From positions 186,001 through 250,000 of the forward strand of contig NZ_PYGJ01000005.1 of NCBI RefSeq assembly GCF_003014475.1: DNA of 64,000 bases. Reading direction: 5' to 3'. Positions 45,101 to 53,502 of the stretch are shown here, piece after piece; the first letter of the stretch is position 1; each line of letters opens with the position of its first letter. Below the pieces are notes generated by a model that was not told where the DNA came from, searched no databases, and worked only from the letters and a program-made list of their open reading frames with translations. The translations under genes and the position numbers were made by a program. The DNA is from Shimia abyssi (GTDB lineage: Bacteria > Pseudomonadota > Alphaproteobacteria > Rhodobacterales > Rhodobacteraceae).

Positions 45101-45299
45101 GATGACATCTTTGTCTTTCATCGCGGGCCTTATCCCCTTGGTTCTTGCCGTTGGGCCAGGGTCCGGCGCGATGACCGCGGTTGGTGTTCCAGTTTTGAGT
45201 GGTATGGTTGTCGCCTCTACTTTCGGACTGTTGCTGACCCCTTTGCTGTTTTTCGCTCTTCAGGGAATTCGGGGAAAATTTGGATGGGTGCCGGAATAA
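42186..45299 (+). CDS. RND multidrug efflux permease, HAE1 type
   Basis: A 1037-residue proton-driven efflux pump with the 12-helix architecture of AcrB: helix 1 near residue 12, two large periplasmic loops, and internal duplication. In the fourth helix the proton-relay pair Asp-Asp of AcrB reads Asp409-Asn410 (IVIDNAIIVVENVER). The tenth-helix Lys (AAKNAILMY, Lys937) is kept. Length and loops fit the hydrophobe/amphiphile exporter class. It is co-transcribed with the adaptor gene; no outer-membrane factor follows, so a chromosomal TolC would be used. Substrate unknown. Confidence 0.95.
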   Translation: MNLQAFISRPRMSYVISIVIILLGLLSWLRIPVQQYPDIAPPTIIVKALYPGASAEVIEQTIARPLESQINGAPGMIYMKSSSNDGGLYVLTVSFEIGSDPSVSAGEVKRRVDTVLPSLPPVTRELGVDVAQRSPDLVLNVAFTSDAPDANSLFLSNYLNLYIIDELKRIPGVGDAISMGGSPYSMRIWITDGDRLAALGLSEMNLISAIRAQNTIGPAGVIGQTTQRTGQSLTLTILSPGLLATEEEFENIIVSTSPEGGRVRLGDVARVELGGENEITVELDARPTAALGVYMQPGGNAVATVEAIQQRLEEMSDRFPEGMEFTEVQNNAEFVGVMIQKVLTTLLEATVLVTLVTFLFLGSMRATLIPLAAIPVSVIGGVAVLYAFGSSANSISLLAMLLAISIVIDNAIIVVENVERTLKQKPDLSVASATAKAMNEVAVPIIVTTLVLLAVFVPVPLLPGSSGVLYREFALAICAAMIVSMVGALTLGPAMAAQLLSRKQKPRWLAKFSAAVDRVGNAFSHLIRALLRFSYISIVIVVAGGWLAYLTFSSTPSGFVPEEDKGSLVVAFQLPAGASENRTSRVANLAQNIIAKDPAVANILRIDGIDMIAQGAAPNAGAMFLKLKDYDNRHADELSADATLVRLFLGLNAQIIDADFLVLAPPAIAGIGASGGFEYVLEALSGQEPEEMAAVARSVLAKAMAHEDIGTMFSGFDANTPQLRLDIDRDQISRLGVDLSTVYAVLQTRMGGLYVNDFSFLGRNWQVKLQGDESLRLDPQDVLNTYVPNASGQLVAVRSFATLELTGGPRTMTRYNGYRSVSLNGSPPADKGVGEAIATIEKISDETLPEGWGYEWTGLALQQKQAAGQTAIVIGLAALFSYLFLVAMYESTLVPIGVLMSVVLPVLAALVAIKAFGLEFDLYSQIAIVVLIALAAKNAILMYSFALDLRQSEMDLADAISEAARLRFQPIMMTSLSFIAGLIPLVLAVGPGSGAMTAVGVPVLSGMVVASTFGLLLTPLLFFALQGIRGKFGWVPE

Positions 45300-45364
45300 G
45301 GGCTAATCCCTGAATGCATTGCGTAAACCGGGCGATTGCATTCATTGACGACAAGGAAAAAGCC

Positions 45365-45904
45365 ATGCTCGCAAGACTACAAAAAATGCGGAAGTTGGCG
45401 CAACGGCTTGGTCTGGCAACAGCCTTTGCCGTGTCGGGATGGACCTTTGCCAACGCTGAAACACATGAACCATCAGCAGAGGTATGGTCAAAGTCCGGCG
45501 ACTGGCTGATTTTTGTGGACGACCCGGAACTTGGAGGCTGCTTCATGGAGCGCAGCTTTGAGGACGGAACGATCATGAGGCTTGGACTAAAGCTCATCAG
45601 TCACGAAGGCTACTTCGTTGTTTTGAACAAAGATTGGAAAGACATCCAGGAAGGTCAGGCGGGCGAGATATTTTTTGATTTTGGAGACGAAGTTTTTGGT
45701 GGTGATGCCATTGGGATCATTGATGGCGAATCCCACGGGGGATGGGCTGAGTTTAACAATCCGGAACTGGTCTCGGAACTCGCGAACGGGTTCAGTTTTG
45801 TTGTATCCGGCTCAGCCAAGATTGGCTTTGAATATGCCCTAAAAGGGACTAAGCGAGCGATTGCGGAAATGGATGCTTGCAGAGTGGAGCAACGCAATCG
45901 CTAG
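45365..45904 (+). CDS. Secreted hypothetical protein
   Basis: A 179-residue protein with a signal peptide ending near residue 34 (FAVSGWTFANA|E). The mature part is acidic with two Cys (GGCFMERS, MDACRVEQ) that could form a disulfide, and strand-like segments (GYFVVLNKDW, AGEIFFDFGD). I know similar proteins as conserved hypotheticals in Rhodobacterales, without a function. AAGGA precedes the ATG. It lies between the RND pump and the AsmA-like gene on the same strand with 42-65 nt gaps. Confidence 0.72.
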   Translation: MLARLQKMRKLAQRLGLATAFAVSGWTFANAETHEPSAEVWSKSGDWLIFVDDPELGGCFMERSFEDGTIMRLGLKLISHEGYFVVLNKDWKDIQEGQAGEIFFDFGDEVFGGDAIGIIDGESHGGWAEFNNPELVSELANGFSFVVSGSAKIGFEYALKGTKRAIAEMDACRVEQRNR

Positions 45905-45946
45905 AGTACAAACCGGGCGATTTGAGAGAACACACAAGGGAGCCGA

Positions 45947-48601
45947 ATGGTGCTGAAGGTCGTGGTCAGAATGCTCGGGGCTCTGGGTTTGCTTCTTGCG
46001 ATGACCCTTGGGTTCCTTAACCTGCCTGTCTTTTCGACCCAACGGGTTGCTTTGGCAACGGCTCTGCTTGCTGATTTCCTGGAAGACGAAGAGGTTGAAA
46101 TAGGTGATGCCAAACTGAAGGTGTGGGCGCGGGCTCCAACTCTGGTCCTGCAGGACCTGCGAGTTTCCGATCCAAGCCGCTCTGATCAGGACCTGACCAA
46201 AGTTGACCTGGTTCAGGTGTCGCTTTCAATGCCGGAACTTTTGAGAGGGTCCGTCGAGGTTGAAACCATTTTGGTTACAGGGTTTTTCTTGAACCTGGAT
46301 GTCAATGCCAACGGGGTTTCCAACTGGCGCCCCAGAACACAACAAAACAGCCGTCCGATCGAGCGCGAATTTCCGTTGATGGCGTCACTGCTTGCCGAGA
46401 GAAATGTCGACTTCGTCAATTCTGGCGTTCGTTACCGTCATGCCCCCTCAGGTTTTGTTTTCAATTTTGAATTGGACGAATTCAGTTCTCGCCAGACTAG
46501 GCGAGAAACACTGACCAGGCTTCAAGGTGTCGGCAAAATAAACGGCGAGCCTTTTGAAATCCTCGGCAGTTTCCCAGATGGTCCCAATTTTGAGGTTTCC
46601 TCTAGACTGGGGTCCAGCCGCGTGGCCCTAAAGGGGGTCGCCGATGACCCGCGTGCCAGAACGGGTTTTACAGGAAAACTTTCATTAGAAGCAAAGTCCA
46701 TATCCGAATTCCTGAGCGTCTTTCGTCTCAAACCCGTTTTGGAGGGCACGATTAGTGCCAGCGCTGATGTTGTCAGAACTCCGAACCGATTTTCGTTCTC
46801 TGACTTGATCGTTGTCGCGGAGTCAGCGCAGCACAAAGTCGAAGTGACTGGAGAAATTGGAAATCTGATCAACTGGGCTGGTGGTGATCTTTTGGTGGAA
46901 TATCTCAACACCTCGACTCAAGAGATGTTGCCGAGCGTTCCGGATAGCATTGACGACGTTACGATCCTGAATGCCTCTGCCCATGTGGTTTCGACCGCCA
47001 AGGATTTAGTCGTGGAAGACATGTCGATACAGAGTAATCTGGCGAACCCGCTCATTAGCCGTCTGGGCCCAATCAGCGTAGACCGCGTTTTTCGAACACC
47101 AGACGGAATGCTGCGCGTCGACGGTATAGAAATTCTGGCGGGCCCCGAAGACGCGCAAGTCATCCGGGTTTCAGGAGAGCTTGCCAATCTGCTCAGCTTG
47201 GAGGGGCTGTCCGCAGAAGGTCAGATCGACGTGAAGTTTGCGGAATTGATTGAAGGCCCAACAAAAGGGATCACAGAGTTCGGGGATCTTCGGGGCAGTT
47301 TTGGCATCGATAATCTGGACGGCTCACTTGGATTACGGGCTTTGACCGTCAAGTCCGAAAACTCTGATCTGTGGGACTTCTCTCTGGCAATGCGAAGCAG
47401 AGACCTGTTCGACCTCGAGAAGTTCCGTGGAAGCGCGAGCCTTGCTTTTCCCGACCTGAACAGAATTGCCGGCAAACTCAATATGGATGCCACACCGCTC
47501 TCGTCTCTCGTTTTGGAAGTCAGTGTCGAGGGCGAAGAAGAGGCATTGGTTACTGATGTCAACATCTCGGTCGACGATAGCGCGGTCGCCCTTCACTTGG
47601 AGAAAAGCTATGAAGAACAGCTCGTCTCTTTCCTGGGGTACATTAAATCCGAAATTCTCAATGTCGATACAGTCTCGCACCTCATCAACCTGGTGAAGGA
47701 TGTCTCGAACCAACCAAAAACATCGGAAATGGGAAGGCCGGTCCAGCCGATTTGGCTCGACGATGCGATCAAACCGCTCATTCTGGACGAACCATTTCTG
47801 GCCGTTGACCCGGAAGAACTTGTTGAGGCTCTATTCGCCAAGATTGATGTGCGGCTTCAAAAAGTATCCGGACTGCCCGGAGTACCAAGGCTAAATTCGG
47901 TTCTTGCATTGAAAGACGGGCTTGCCTCTTTACAGCCCGTGTCCATTACCCTTCCCACTGGGGCCGCAAGTTTTGGTCTTTTTGTGAATACGCTTGATGA
48001 TCTGGATGCGGTCCGGGCAACTGGCAACCTGACCAGCATTTCGATCAAAGAGCTCACCGATATGCTCAACGTACCATTTGAAATGTCCGGTACCATCAAC
48101 GGTAACTTCAACATTTTCGCCAGCATCAGCTCATTAGATGCTTTGGCCGAGACGATGTACGGGCATTTGAATTTGAAAATGGGCAATGGCCGCGTCGGAA
48201 CGAGTCTGATCAAACTGGCCGGACTGGGCATTATCCCATGGCTGTTCTCGAAGGACCTATGGCAGGGGTACTCCGACATCATGTGCATTTCCGCGCCCTT
48301 GGTCATCCAACCCGGTCGTGTTTTTTCGAACGGATTTGTGCTCGAAACTGGTAGGGTACAAGTCGTGGCAAAGGGAACCGCCGACTATCGCCAAAACCGG
48401 ATTGCCATTCATGCAGAACCCAGACGGGTAAACCAGCCTTTGTCCCGAAGCTTCTTTCCAATTGAGGTTTTCGGTGAATTGACCGCCCCGAAAGTGCGGC
48501 TTCTGCGAAACTCCAAACTGTCGGCGCCTGAGCGAGATGCCTCGACTAGCCATGGTGCCCGTCAAAGACAGCCCTGTGTTATGGACAAGTCACAGCACTA
48601 A
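45947..48601 (+). CDS. AsmA-family envelope protein
   Basis: An 884-residue protein with one N-terminal membrane helix (LGALGLLLAMTLGFLNLPVF) and a large periplasmic part of the AsmA/TamB-like bridge type. Recognisable elements are the early VEIGDAKLKVWARAPTLVLQ, VSLSMPELLRGSVEVETILV, GVSNWRPR and the C-terminal AsmA_2-like GTSLIKLAGLGIIPWLF...CISAPLVIQPGRVFSNGFVLETGRV. Family members help transport phospholipids to the outer membrane. AGGGAG precedes the ATG at 45947. Its placement behind RND genes in an island is unusual. Confidence 0.85.
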   Translation: MVLKVVVRMLGALGLLLAMTLGFLNLPVFSTQRVALATALLADFLEDEEVEIGDAKLKVWARAPTLVLQDLRVSDPSRSDQDLTKVDLVQVSLSMPELLRGSVEVETILVTGFFLNLDVNANGVSNWRPRTQQNSRPIEREFPLMASLLAERNVDFVNSGVRYRHAPSGFVFNFELDEFSSRQTRRETLTRLQGVGKINGEPFEILGSFPDGPNFEVSSRLGSSRVALKGVADDPRARTGFTGKLSLEAKSISEFLSVFRLKPVLEGTISASADVVRTPNRFSFSDLIVVAESAQHKVEVTGEIGNLINWAGGDLLVEYLNTSTQEMLPSVPDSIDDVTILNASAHVVSTAKDLVVEDMSIQSNLANPLISRLGPISVDRVFRTPDGMLRVDGIEILAGPEDAQVIRVSGELANLLSLEGLSAEGQIDVKFAELIEGPTKGITEFGDLRGSFGIDNLDGSLGLRALTVKSENSDLWDFSLAMRSRDLFDLEKFRGSASLAFPDLNRIAGKLNMDATPLSSLVLEVSVEGEEEALVTDVNISVDDSAVALHLEKSYEEQLVSFLGYIKSEILNVDTVSHLINLVKDVSNQPKTSEMGRPVQPIWLDDAIKPLILDEPFLAVDPEELVEALFAKIDVRLQKVSGLPGVPRLNSVLALKDGLASLQPVSITLPTGAASFGLFVNTLDDLDAVRATGNLTSISIKELTDMLNVPFEMSGTINGNFNIFASISSLDALAETMYGHLNLKMGNGRVGTSLIKLAGLGIIPWLFSKDLWQGYSDIMCISAPLVIQPGRVFSNGFVLETGRVQVVAKGTADYRQNRIAIHAEPRRVNQPLSRSFFPIEVFGELTAPKVRLLRNSKLSAPERDASTSHGARQRQPCVMDKSQH

Positions 48602-48618
48602 GGCGGCCGACATCAACA

Positions 48619-49746
48619 CTAGTGGTCGAAAATCAACACCACAAACGTCAGGAACGCTGCCAGATGGACAACCCCCTGCAATGCATTGGTGCGTGCCCCG
48701 ACAAAGGTCACGATACTAACTGCAAGTGTAAGCGCCAGTATGACAATCTCAGGTCCATCTAGTCCCAGTTCGATGGGCAATCCGTAAATGCTCGACGCTG
48801 TTAAAACCGCTGGCACTGTCAAGCCAATGGTGGCCAGAGCAGACCCAAGACAAATGTTCACAGCGCGCTGGAGTTGGTTTTCCTTGGCTGCATCAAACGC
48901 GGCCATCGCTTCGGGCGTCAAAATCATAACCGCCACCAGGAAGCCGCCTAGTGCAACAGGGGCGCCCACTTGCACAATTCCGAAATCGACATAAACCGCC
49001 AGTTTCTTGGACATGAGAACCAAAGGCAGCATTGCCAAAACCAGACCGATTACATGAAAGGGAACACTTTGTGCCTCATGGGTATGGCTCGACGTTGCAG
49101 CGGGAATGTTGGGGGCGTCTTGGGGCTGCCTGAAAATTTCCGGCTTTCCTAAGGTTTGATATGCCAGGAAGATGCCATAGAGCAGTAGCGACATGACGAT
49201 CTGAAAGCCGGTTTGCAGTGGCGAAAGGCCCCCACCCGGTGCCGAAAGGGTGAAGCTGGGTAGCACTAGGCTTGTAATAGCGACGGGCAGAAGAACAACC
49301 AGATAGGCGTTTGCACCTGTCAGATTAAACGACTGAAACCCATGCTTTATCCCGCCAATCAACAGGCTAAGGCCAACCAGCCCGTTCAGCACGATCATCA
49401 AAACCGAAAACATAGTGTCTCTGGCCAATGTCGGCGTTCCGTCCCCTGTGAGCATCACAGCCGTAATAAGCGCGACTTCGATACCAATGACCGAAAGCGT
49501 CAGAATAAGAGTTCCAAACGGCTCTCCAAAGATCTCGGCCAGACATTCTGCGTGGTGAACCACCCTGAACACCGTCGCCAGCATAACCAGAAAAATGCCC
49601 CCCAGAACAACGCCTGACGCGACGGTGCCGATGTATTCGGGTTTCAAGGCATCGCCAATAAACAGAAACATCACGTAGGTTAGCCAAATCAGGGCTATCG
49701 GCCACTCTGCAAAGTACAGGTCTTTTCCGGATCTCTCGCTAGCCAT
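48619..49746 (-). CDS. Calcium/proton antiporter, ChaA type
   Basis: A 375-residue cation/proton antiporter with about 11 membrane segments. The Ca2+/cation antiporter motif is present in the first repeat (RVVHHAECLAEIFGEPFGTL, then LSVIGIEVALI), and an equivalent in the second (ICLGSALATIGLTVPAVLTASSI, GLDGPEIVILALTL). This fits ChaA, a Na+(K+,Ca2+)/H+ antiporter for salt and pH. The ATG overlaps the upstream MFS stop as TGATG, so it is translationally coupled. Convergent with the AsmA-like gene, 17 nt apart. Confidence 0.88.
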   Translation of the reverse strand: MASERSGKDLYFAEWPIALIWLTYVMFLFIGDALKPEYIGTVASGVVLGGIFLVMLATVFRVVHHAECLAEIFGEPFGTLILTLSVIGIEVALITAVMLTGDGTPTLARDTMFSVLMIVLNGLVGLSLLIGGIKHGFQSFNLTGANAYLVVLLPVAITSLVLPSFTLSAPGGGLSPLQTGFQIVMSLLLYGIFLAYQTLGKPEIFRQPQDAPNIPAATSSHTHEAQSVPFHVIGLVLAMLPLVLMSKKLAVYVDFGIVQVGAPVALGGFLVAVMILTPEAMAAFDAAKENQLQRAVNICLGSALATIGLTVPAVLTASSIYGLPIELGLDGPEIVILALTLAVSIVTFVGARTNALQGVVHLAAFLTFVVLIFDH

Positions 49747-51056
49747 CACTCTTGGTCGTCCTCAATTCCATCTGTTGTCGCTTGGGCAGTCGCGTGTTCC
49801 TCGCGTTTTTCAGTGGGAGGAAGCTCAACACTGTTTTGGGTCACAGCAACTCGGCTAACCTTTTCTGCGCGCTCTGCGGGAGCAACAGTTTTAATGCGAT
49901 AGATCAACAGGCACGTAAAGGCGGCCATCAAACTAAAGGTAATCCACGCCAACGCGCCGTCTCCCCAAAACTCTGACAGAACACTCACAAAAAGCGGGCC
50001 TGCGACACACCCAACCGTATATGTGAATAGCATCGTTATCGCGTTGGCAGACACGAACACAGGAGGGGTTCGATCCAAAGCATGTGCAACCAAAAGCGAA
50101 TACATTGTCAAAAGGCTGCCACCCAACAAAATGGAAAGCAGAAGAATTGGCCAATAGCCAAAGTTATCGAGAATCTCCATCATGAATGCCCCGTCGCCGC
50201 TTCCCAGGAAACTCAACCCGAATAAAAGGATAGTGGCAACAGACGCGGTGCCCAGGATCACGATTCGACGGTCAACCTTGTCAGAGTACTTGCCCAGGTG
50301 AAACTGAAACAGGATACGTCCAAGATACAATGCGCCGATCAAAATAGAGATGTTTGTCGCTGTCAAACCGATCATCGCATAGCGAAACGGGACGATGCTC
50401 AGAATCGCCGTTTGAATGGCCCCGACAACGAAGGAACCCGTGAATGCTGACGGCGACTCCTTGAACAACCCCCGAAGTCGAACAGCCGCCTTGGATTTAA
50501 TCTCGGGCGGATCTGTGCGGGCGGCTGCAATGACAACAATTGCAAAACAGTAGAGCAAAGACACCAGCACGAAAGACTTATTCAGGTCTTCTGGTACAAA
50601 CATGATCACCAGCTGACTCGCGACAGACATAAGACCCATCGCAACCGCGTAGATCGACAACAATCTCCCTCTGGATTCATTGCCCGAGGACTCATTGATC
50701 CATGAATCCCCAACGGCGAACAGGCCAGCGGTTGCAACACCGGTCATCATGCGCACAAAGAGCAACGCAGGCACAAACTCGGTCAGTGAAAACAATAGCG
50801 CGGACGCCGCGGAAAGAGCAGCGGCGGCAGAAAACGCACGAATGTACCCGATGCTGGAAATCGGGCCAGCCGCATAAAAGCACCCAAGCAGGAATCCCAT
50901 ACTGTACATGGCAGATGCCAGTGCAGCGATACTTTGGGATGCGCCGGTTTCCGCAAAATAGAGCGAAACCAGTGTCGAAGACGCGGCCGTCACCAGCTGA
51001 ACGGCGGCCAAAGCAATCATAACCGAGCGTAGTGTTTGCAACTGAGAGTTAGCCAA
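49746..51056 (-). CDS. MFS transporter, YcaD-like
   Basis: A 436-residue major facilitator with 12 predicted helices and a polar C-terminal tail. Diagnostic stretches are MYSMGFLLGCFYAAGPISSIGYIRAF, GDSWINESSGNESRGRLLSIYAVAMGL and LGRILFQFHLGKYSDKVDRR, typical of the YcaD/UMF1-like group. The start is TTG at 51056 with GGGAG upstream; ATG 51020 would remove part of helix 1. It is the first gene of a two-gene operon with the ChaA-type antiporter; a joint ion or metabolite role is possible but unproved. Confidence 0.85.
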   Translation of the reverse strand: MANSQLQTLRSVMIALAAVQLVTAASSTLVSLYFAETGASQSIAALASAMYSMGFLLGCFYAAGPISSIGYIRAFSAAAALSAASALLFSLTEFVPALLFVRMMTGVATAGLFAVGDSWINESSGNESRGRLLSIYAVAMGLMSVASQLVIMFVPEDLNKSFVLVSLLYCFAIVVIAAARTDPPEIKSKAAVRLRGLFKESPSAFTGSFVVGAIQTAILSIVPFRYAMIGLTATNISILIGALYLGRILFQFHLGKYSDKVDRRIVILGTASVATILLFGLSFLGSGDGAFMMEILDNFGYWPILLLSILLGGSLLTMYSLLVAHALDRTPPVFVSANAITMLFTYTVGCVAGPLFVSVLSEFWGDGALAWITFSLMAAFTCLLIYRIKTVAPAERAEKVSRVAVTQNSVELPPTEKREEHATAQATTDGIEDDQE

Positions 51057-51314
51057 TTCTTTCTCCCGAACTCGGAGGGGTTAGGACATGAATCATAGCA
51101 GGTAAAGGCTCAGTTCTCGGCAAAAGGTGTCTGTTGTCAGTTACACGCACGCACGGTCCACCGCTGATTTTGGATAACAGAACCCTCGAGCTCCATGCGT
51201 TCCACATTGAAAGACAACATTTTGAAAACGGTCAATTATCAACTCGACTCGTAACGAAATGCAACGCTAAGATGATACCTAAATACATCCATTCAGAAGT
51301 AAGGTGAAGTCAGG

Positions 51315-52907
51315 ATGCCCGAGTTTCCCGCACTACAAAGCAACTCTCTCCGTGCTGGACTTGCGCCTTTGGCAGGAGCTGCATTCGTTGTGATTGGGTC
51401 TACAGCAATTGCGGGTGAATGCAGTGTCGAAGGCATCCCTACTTTGCCGGATGTTAAGGTGCTGTCGGCAGAGCCAGGTACTGAACCAGCGCCGCATTGC
51501 CGTGTCATCGGCCGTATTGGAACGGAAACCGAGTTCCAGTTGTTACTTCCGGATGAATGGAACGGAAAATTCGTCATGGGTGGCAGCGGCGGCTTTGCCG
51601 GAAACTTTGACAATGCGGCTGTGGACTATCGGAACGTAGTCGCGGACGGATGGGCCACGGTTTCGACCGACACAGGGCACAAAGGCAGTAATATCGTCGC
51701 ATCCTGGGCCCTGAACAACCTTGAGCGCCAGGTCTCCTTCGGGTTTCAGGCCGTTCACAGAACAGCCGTGACCTCAAAGGCAATACTTGCCGACTACTAT
51801 GGGTCCGAAAGCCAGCGTAACCTGTTCTTTGGCTGCTCTCGTGGTGGTGGGCAGGCGTTGATTGTTGCCCAGCGTTCACCAAATGTGTTTGACGGAATTT
51901 ATGCGGGTGCACCGGCTTATTCGTGGACAAAAGAAATGGCCGGTCGCTGGACACATGATGCACAAATCATGTTCCCGGACTCCACTCAGATTTCGACGCC
52001 GGTCATTGATGGCGAGGCACTCGGCATACTTGGTGCTGCGATCATGGAACAATGTGATGGTTTGGATGGTCTAGTGGACGGTGTCCTGAATGACCCCAGA
52101 CAATGTGATTTTGATGTCGCGACACTGACCTGCGGCGACAGTACCTCCACCCAATGCCTAACCCCTGAACAGGTAGTGGCAGCCAACGCCATCTACAGCG
52201 ACGCCGAATTTGGCGGTGCCACCTGGCCCGGCACCCCTATGGGGGCAGAGTTGCCCGGTAACCCCCTTGGCTGGCTGATCTGGATCACAGGAGGCCATAT
52301 CGAAGGTGCAGGGATCGACTTTCACCCAGGTGCCGAGGAAAGCGCGTTTGAAGAACCCCCAATCCCGAATGCGCGCTGGGGATTTACGACGCAGTTGATG
52401 AAGCACTTCTTCTACAGCGATCCGGAATGGACCTACGATGGCTATGATTTCACAGGTTACGATCATCATGCGGCGCGTCTTGGCCCGACGCTTGATGCCG
52501 ACAACCCAGACCTGTCCGCGTTCCGAGCCAACGGTGGCAAGCTCATCATCGATAACGGTTGGATGGATGGGTCCCTTACCGCCTATGGCACGATAGATTA
52601 TTATGAAAGAGTAATGGAGTTCGATCCGACAGCGCGCGAAGATGTGCGTTTGTTTGTGCGTCCGGGCGTTACCCATTGCAACGGTGGTCCAGGTCCGGAT
52701 GGAACAAACTATATTGCAGCTCTGGAAGCATGGTTGGACACTGGCGTCGCGCCTGACCAACTTGATGCCCCTTACGTGGATCCAAGGACCCGACAGCCCA
52801 ACGGCAAAGGAGGTCGTATCATCTGTGCGCACCCGTCTGTTGTGACCTATGATGGAGCTGGCGAGGCCGATGATCCGTCCAGCTTCAGCTGTGAAGTGCC
52901 CGAGTAA
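51315..52907 (+). CDS. Tannase/feruloyl esterase-family secreted hydrolase
   Basis: A 530-residue exported alpha/beta hydrolase of the tannase family (feruloyl esterases, tannases and MHETase). A signal peptide ends near residue 33 (STAIAGEC). The nucleophile elbow is FFGCSRGGGQAL with Cys174-Ser175. The catalytic His454 lies in GVTHCNGG next to Cys455, giving the CS-D-HC disulfide arrangement. A Ca-binding region DGLDGLVDGVLNDP and a lid domain (about residues 215-370) are present. It would hydrolyse an aromatic ester outside the cytoplasm; substrate unknown. No partner genes adjoin. Confidence 0.88.
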   Translation: MPEFPALQSNSLRAGLAPLAGAAFVVIGSTAIAGECSVEGIPTLPDVKVLSAEPGTEPAPHCRVIGRIGTETEFQLLLPDEWNGKFVMGGSGGFAGNFDNAAVDYRNVVADGWATVSTDTGHKGSNIVASWALNNLERQVSFGFQAVHRTAVTSKAILADYYGSESQRNLFFGCSRGGGQALIVAQRSPNVFDGIYAGAPAYSWTKEMAGRWTHDAQIMFPDSTQISTPVIDGEALGILGAAIMEQCDGLDGLVDGVLNDPRQCDFDVATLTCGDSTSTQCLTPEQVVAANAIYSDAEFGGATWPGTPMGAELPGNPLGWLIWITGGHIEGAGIDFHPGAEESAFEEPPIPNARWGFTTQLMKHFFYSDPEWTYDGYDFTGYDHHAARLGPTLDADNPDLSAFRANGGKLIIDNGWMDGSLTAYGTIDYYERVMEFDPTAREDVRLFVRPGVTHCNGGPGPDGTNYIAALEAWLDTGVAPDQLDAPYVDPRTRQPNGKGGRIICAHPSVVTYDGAGEADDPSSFSCEVPE

Positions 52908-52949
52908 CAACTGTTGTTTAAGAAGGCTCGTTCCTGCCCACCACAAGCA

Positions 52950-52985
52950 AAGCTCAAGACAGCCAAACACGGTTGTCTTGAGCTT
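52950..52985. terminator. Hairpin between convergent genes
   Basis: Arms 52950-52964 and 52971-52985 (AAGCTCAAGACAGCC with one wobble) make a 15-bp stem with a 6-nt loop in the 91-bp convergent gap. No long T-run follows on either side, so termination may be weak or bidirectional. Confidence 0.5.
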
Positions 52986-52998
52986 GATCACTTCAAAA

Positions 52999-53502
52999 CT
53001 ATCTTTGAGACAGCACGCGTGCCTTTGAAATGAACGAAATGCCCTGGGTCCCTTTTCCGCCAACAATGAGGGCTTCAACGATTGGCTGAAGAACTGCGTT
53101 TTCTGCTTCCCACTTCACCACGAAATTTCCTCCATGTGTGTTTTGAGTCGAGCCAATCGGCACCAAAACTCTCGTAGATTGAAACGGTGAAAGCACTGCT
53201 GGCTCTTCAAGATGGCGTTTTACCAAGGCACCTTCAGTATCAAGATACTCAATTTCCAAAACAGAAATGCTTTGTTCCGGATCTACATTGTGTACGTACA
53301 ACGTAGAAGCCAAAGGTTCACTCGCCCCTTCATGAGTGAGAACCTCAGAGTACCCTGGAACAAAAAGCGTTTGAGCGTTCAATCTTTCAAAAGGCTCCAC
53401 TTCCTGAGCAAGCGCCCATTTTGCAGAGCAAAACAGAACAATACTAAGCATTGCCGTCAGATTTTTGGCTGAGAGGCGGCGCAGTTGGGCCCGGTTTTTC
53501 AT
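52999..53502 (-). CDS. DUF3124 secreted protein
   Basis: A 167-residue exported protein. After a signal peptide (MLSIVLFCSAKWALA|Q, ending near residue 32) the mature domain fits DUF3124: LFVPGYSEVLTHEG, LASTLYVHNVDP, EYLDTEGALVKRHLE, HGGNFVVKW and QGISFISKARV. Function unknown; the fold is predicted to be an all-beta domain. The ATG at 53502 gives the clean signal peptide; a longer in-frame start at 53556 is rejected. Convergent with the tannase-family gene. Confidence 0.75.
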   Translation of the reverse strand: MKNRAQLRRLSAKNLTAMLSIVLFCSAKWALAQEVEPFERLNAQTLFVPGYSEVLTHEGASEPLASTLYVHNVDPEQSISVLEIEYLDTEGALVKRHLEEPAVLSPFQSTRVLVPIGSTQNTHGGNFVVKWEAENAVLQPIVEALIVGGKGTQGISFISKARVLSQR

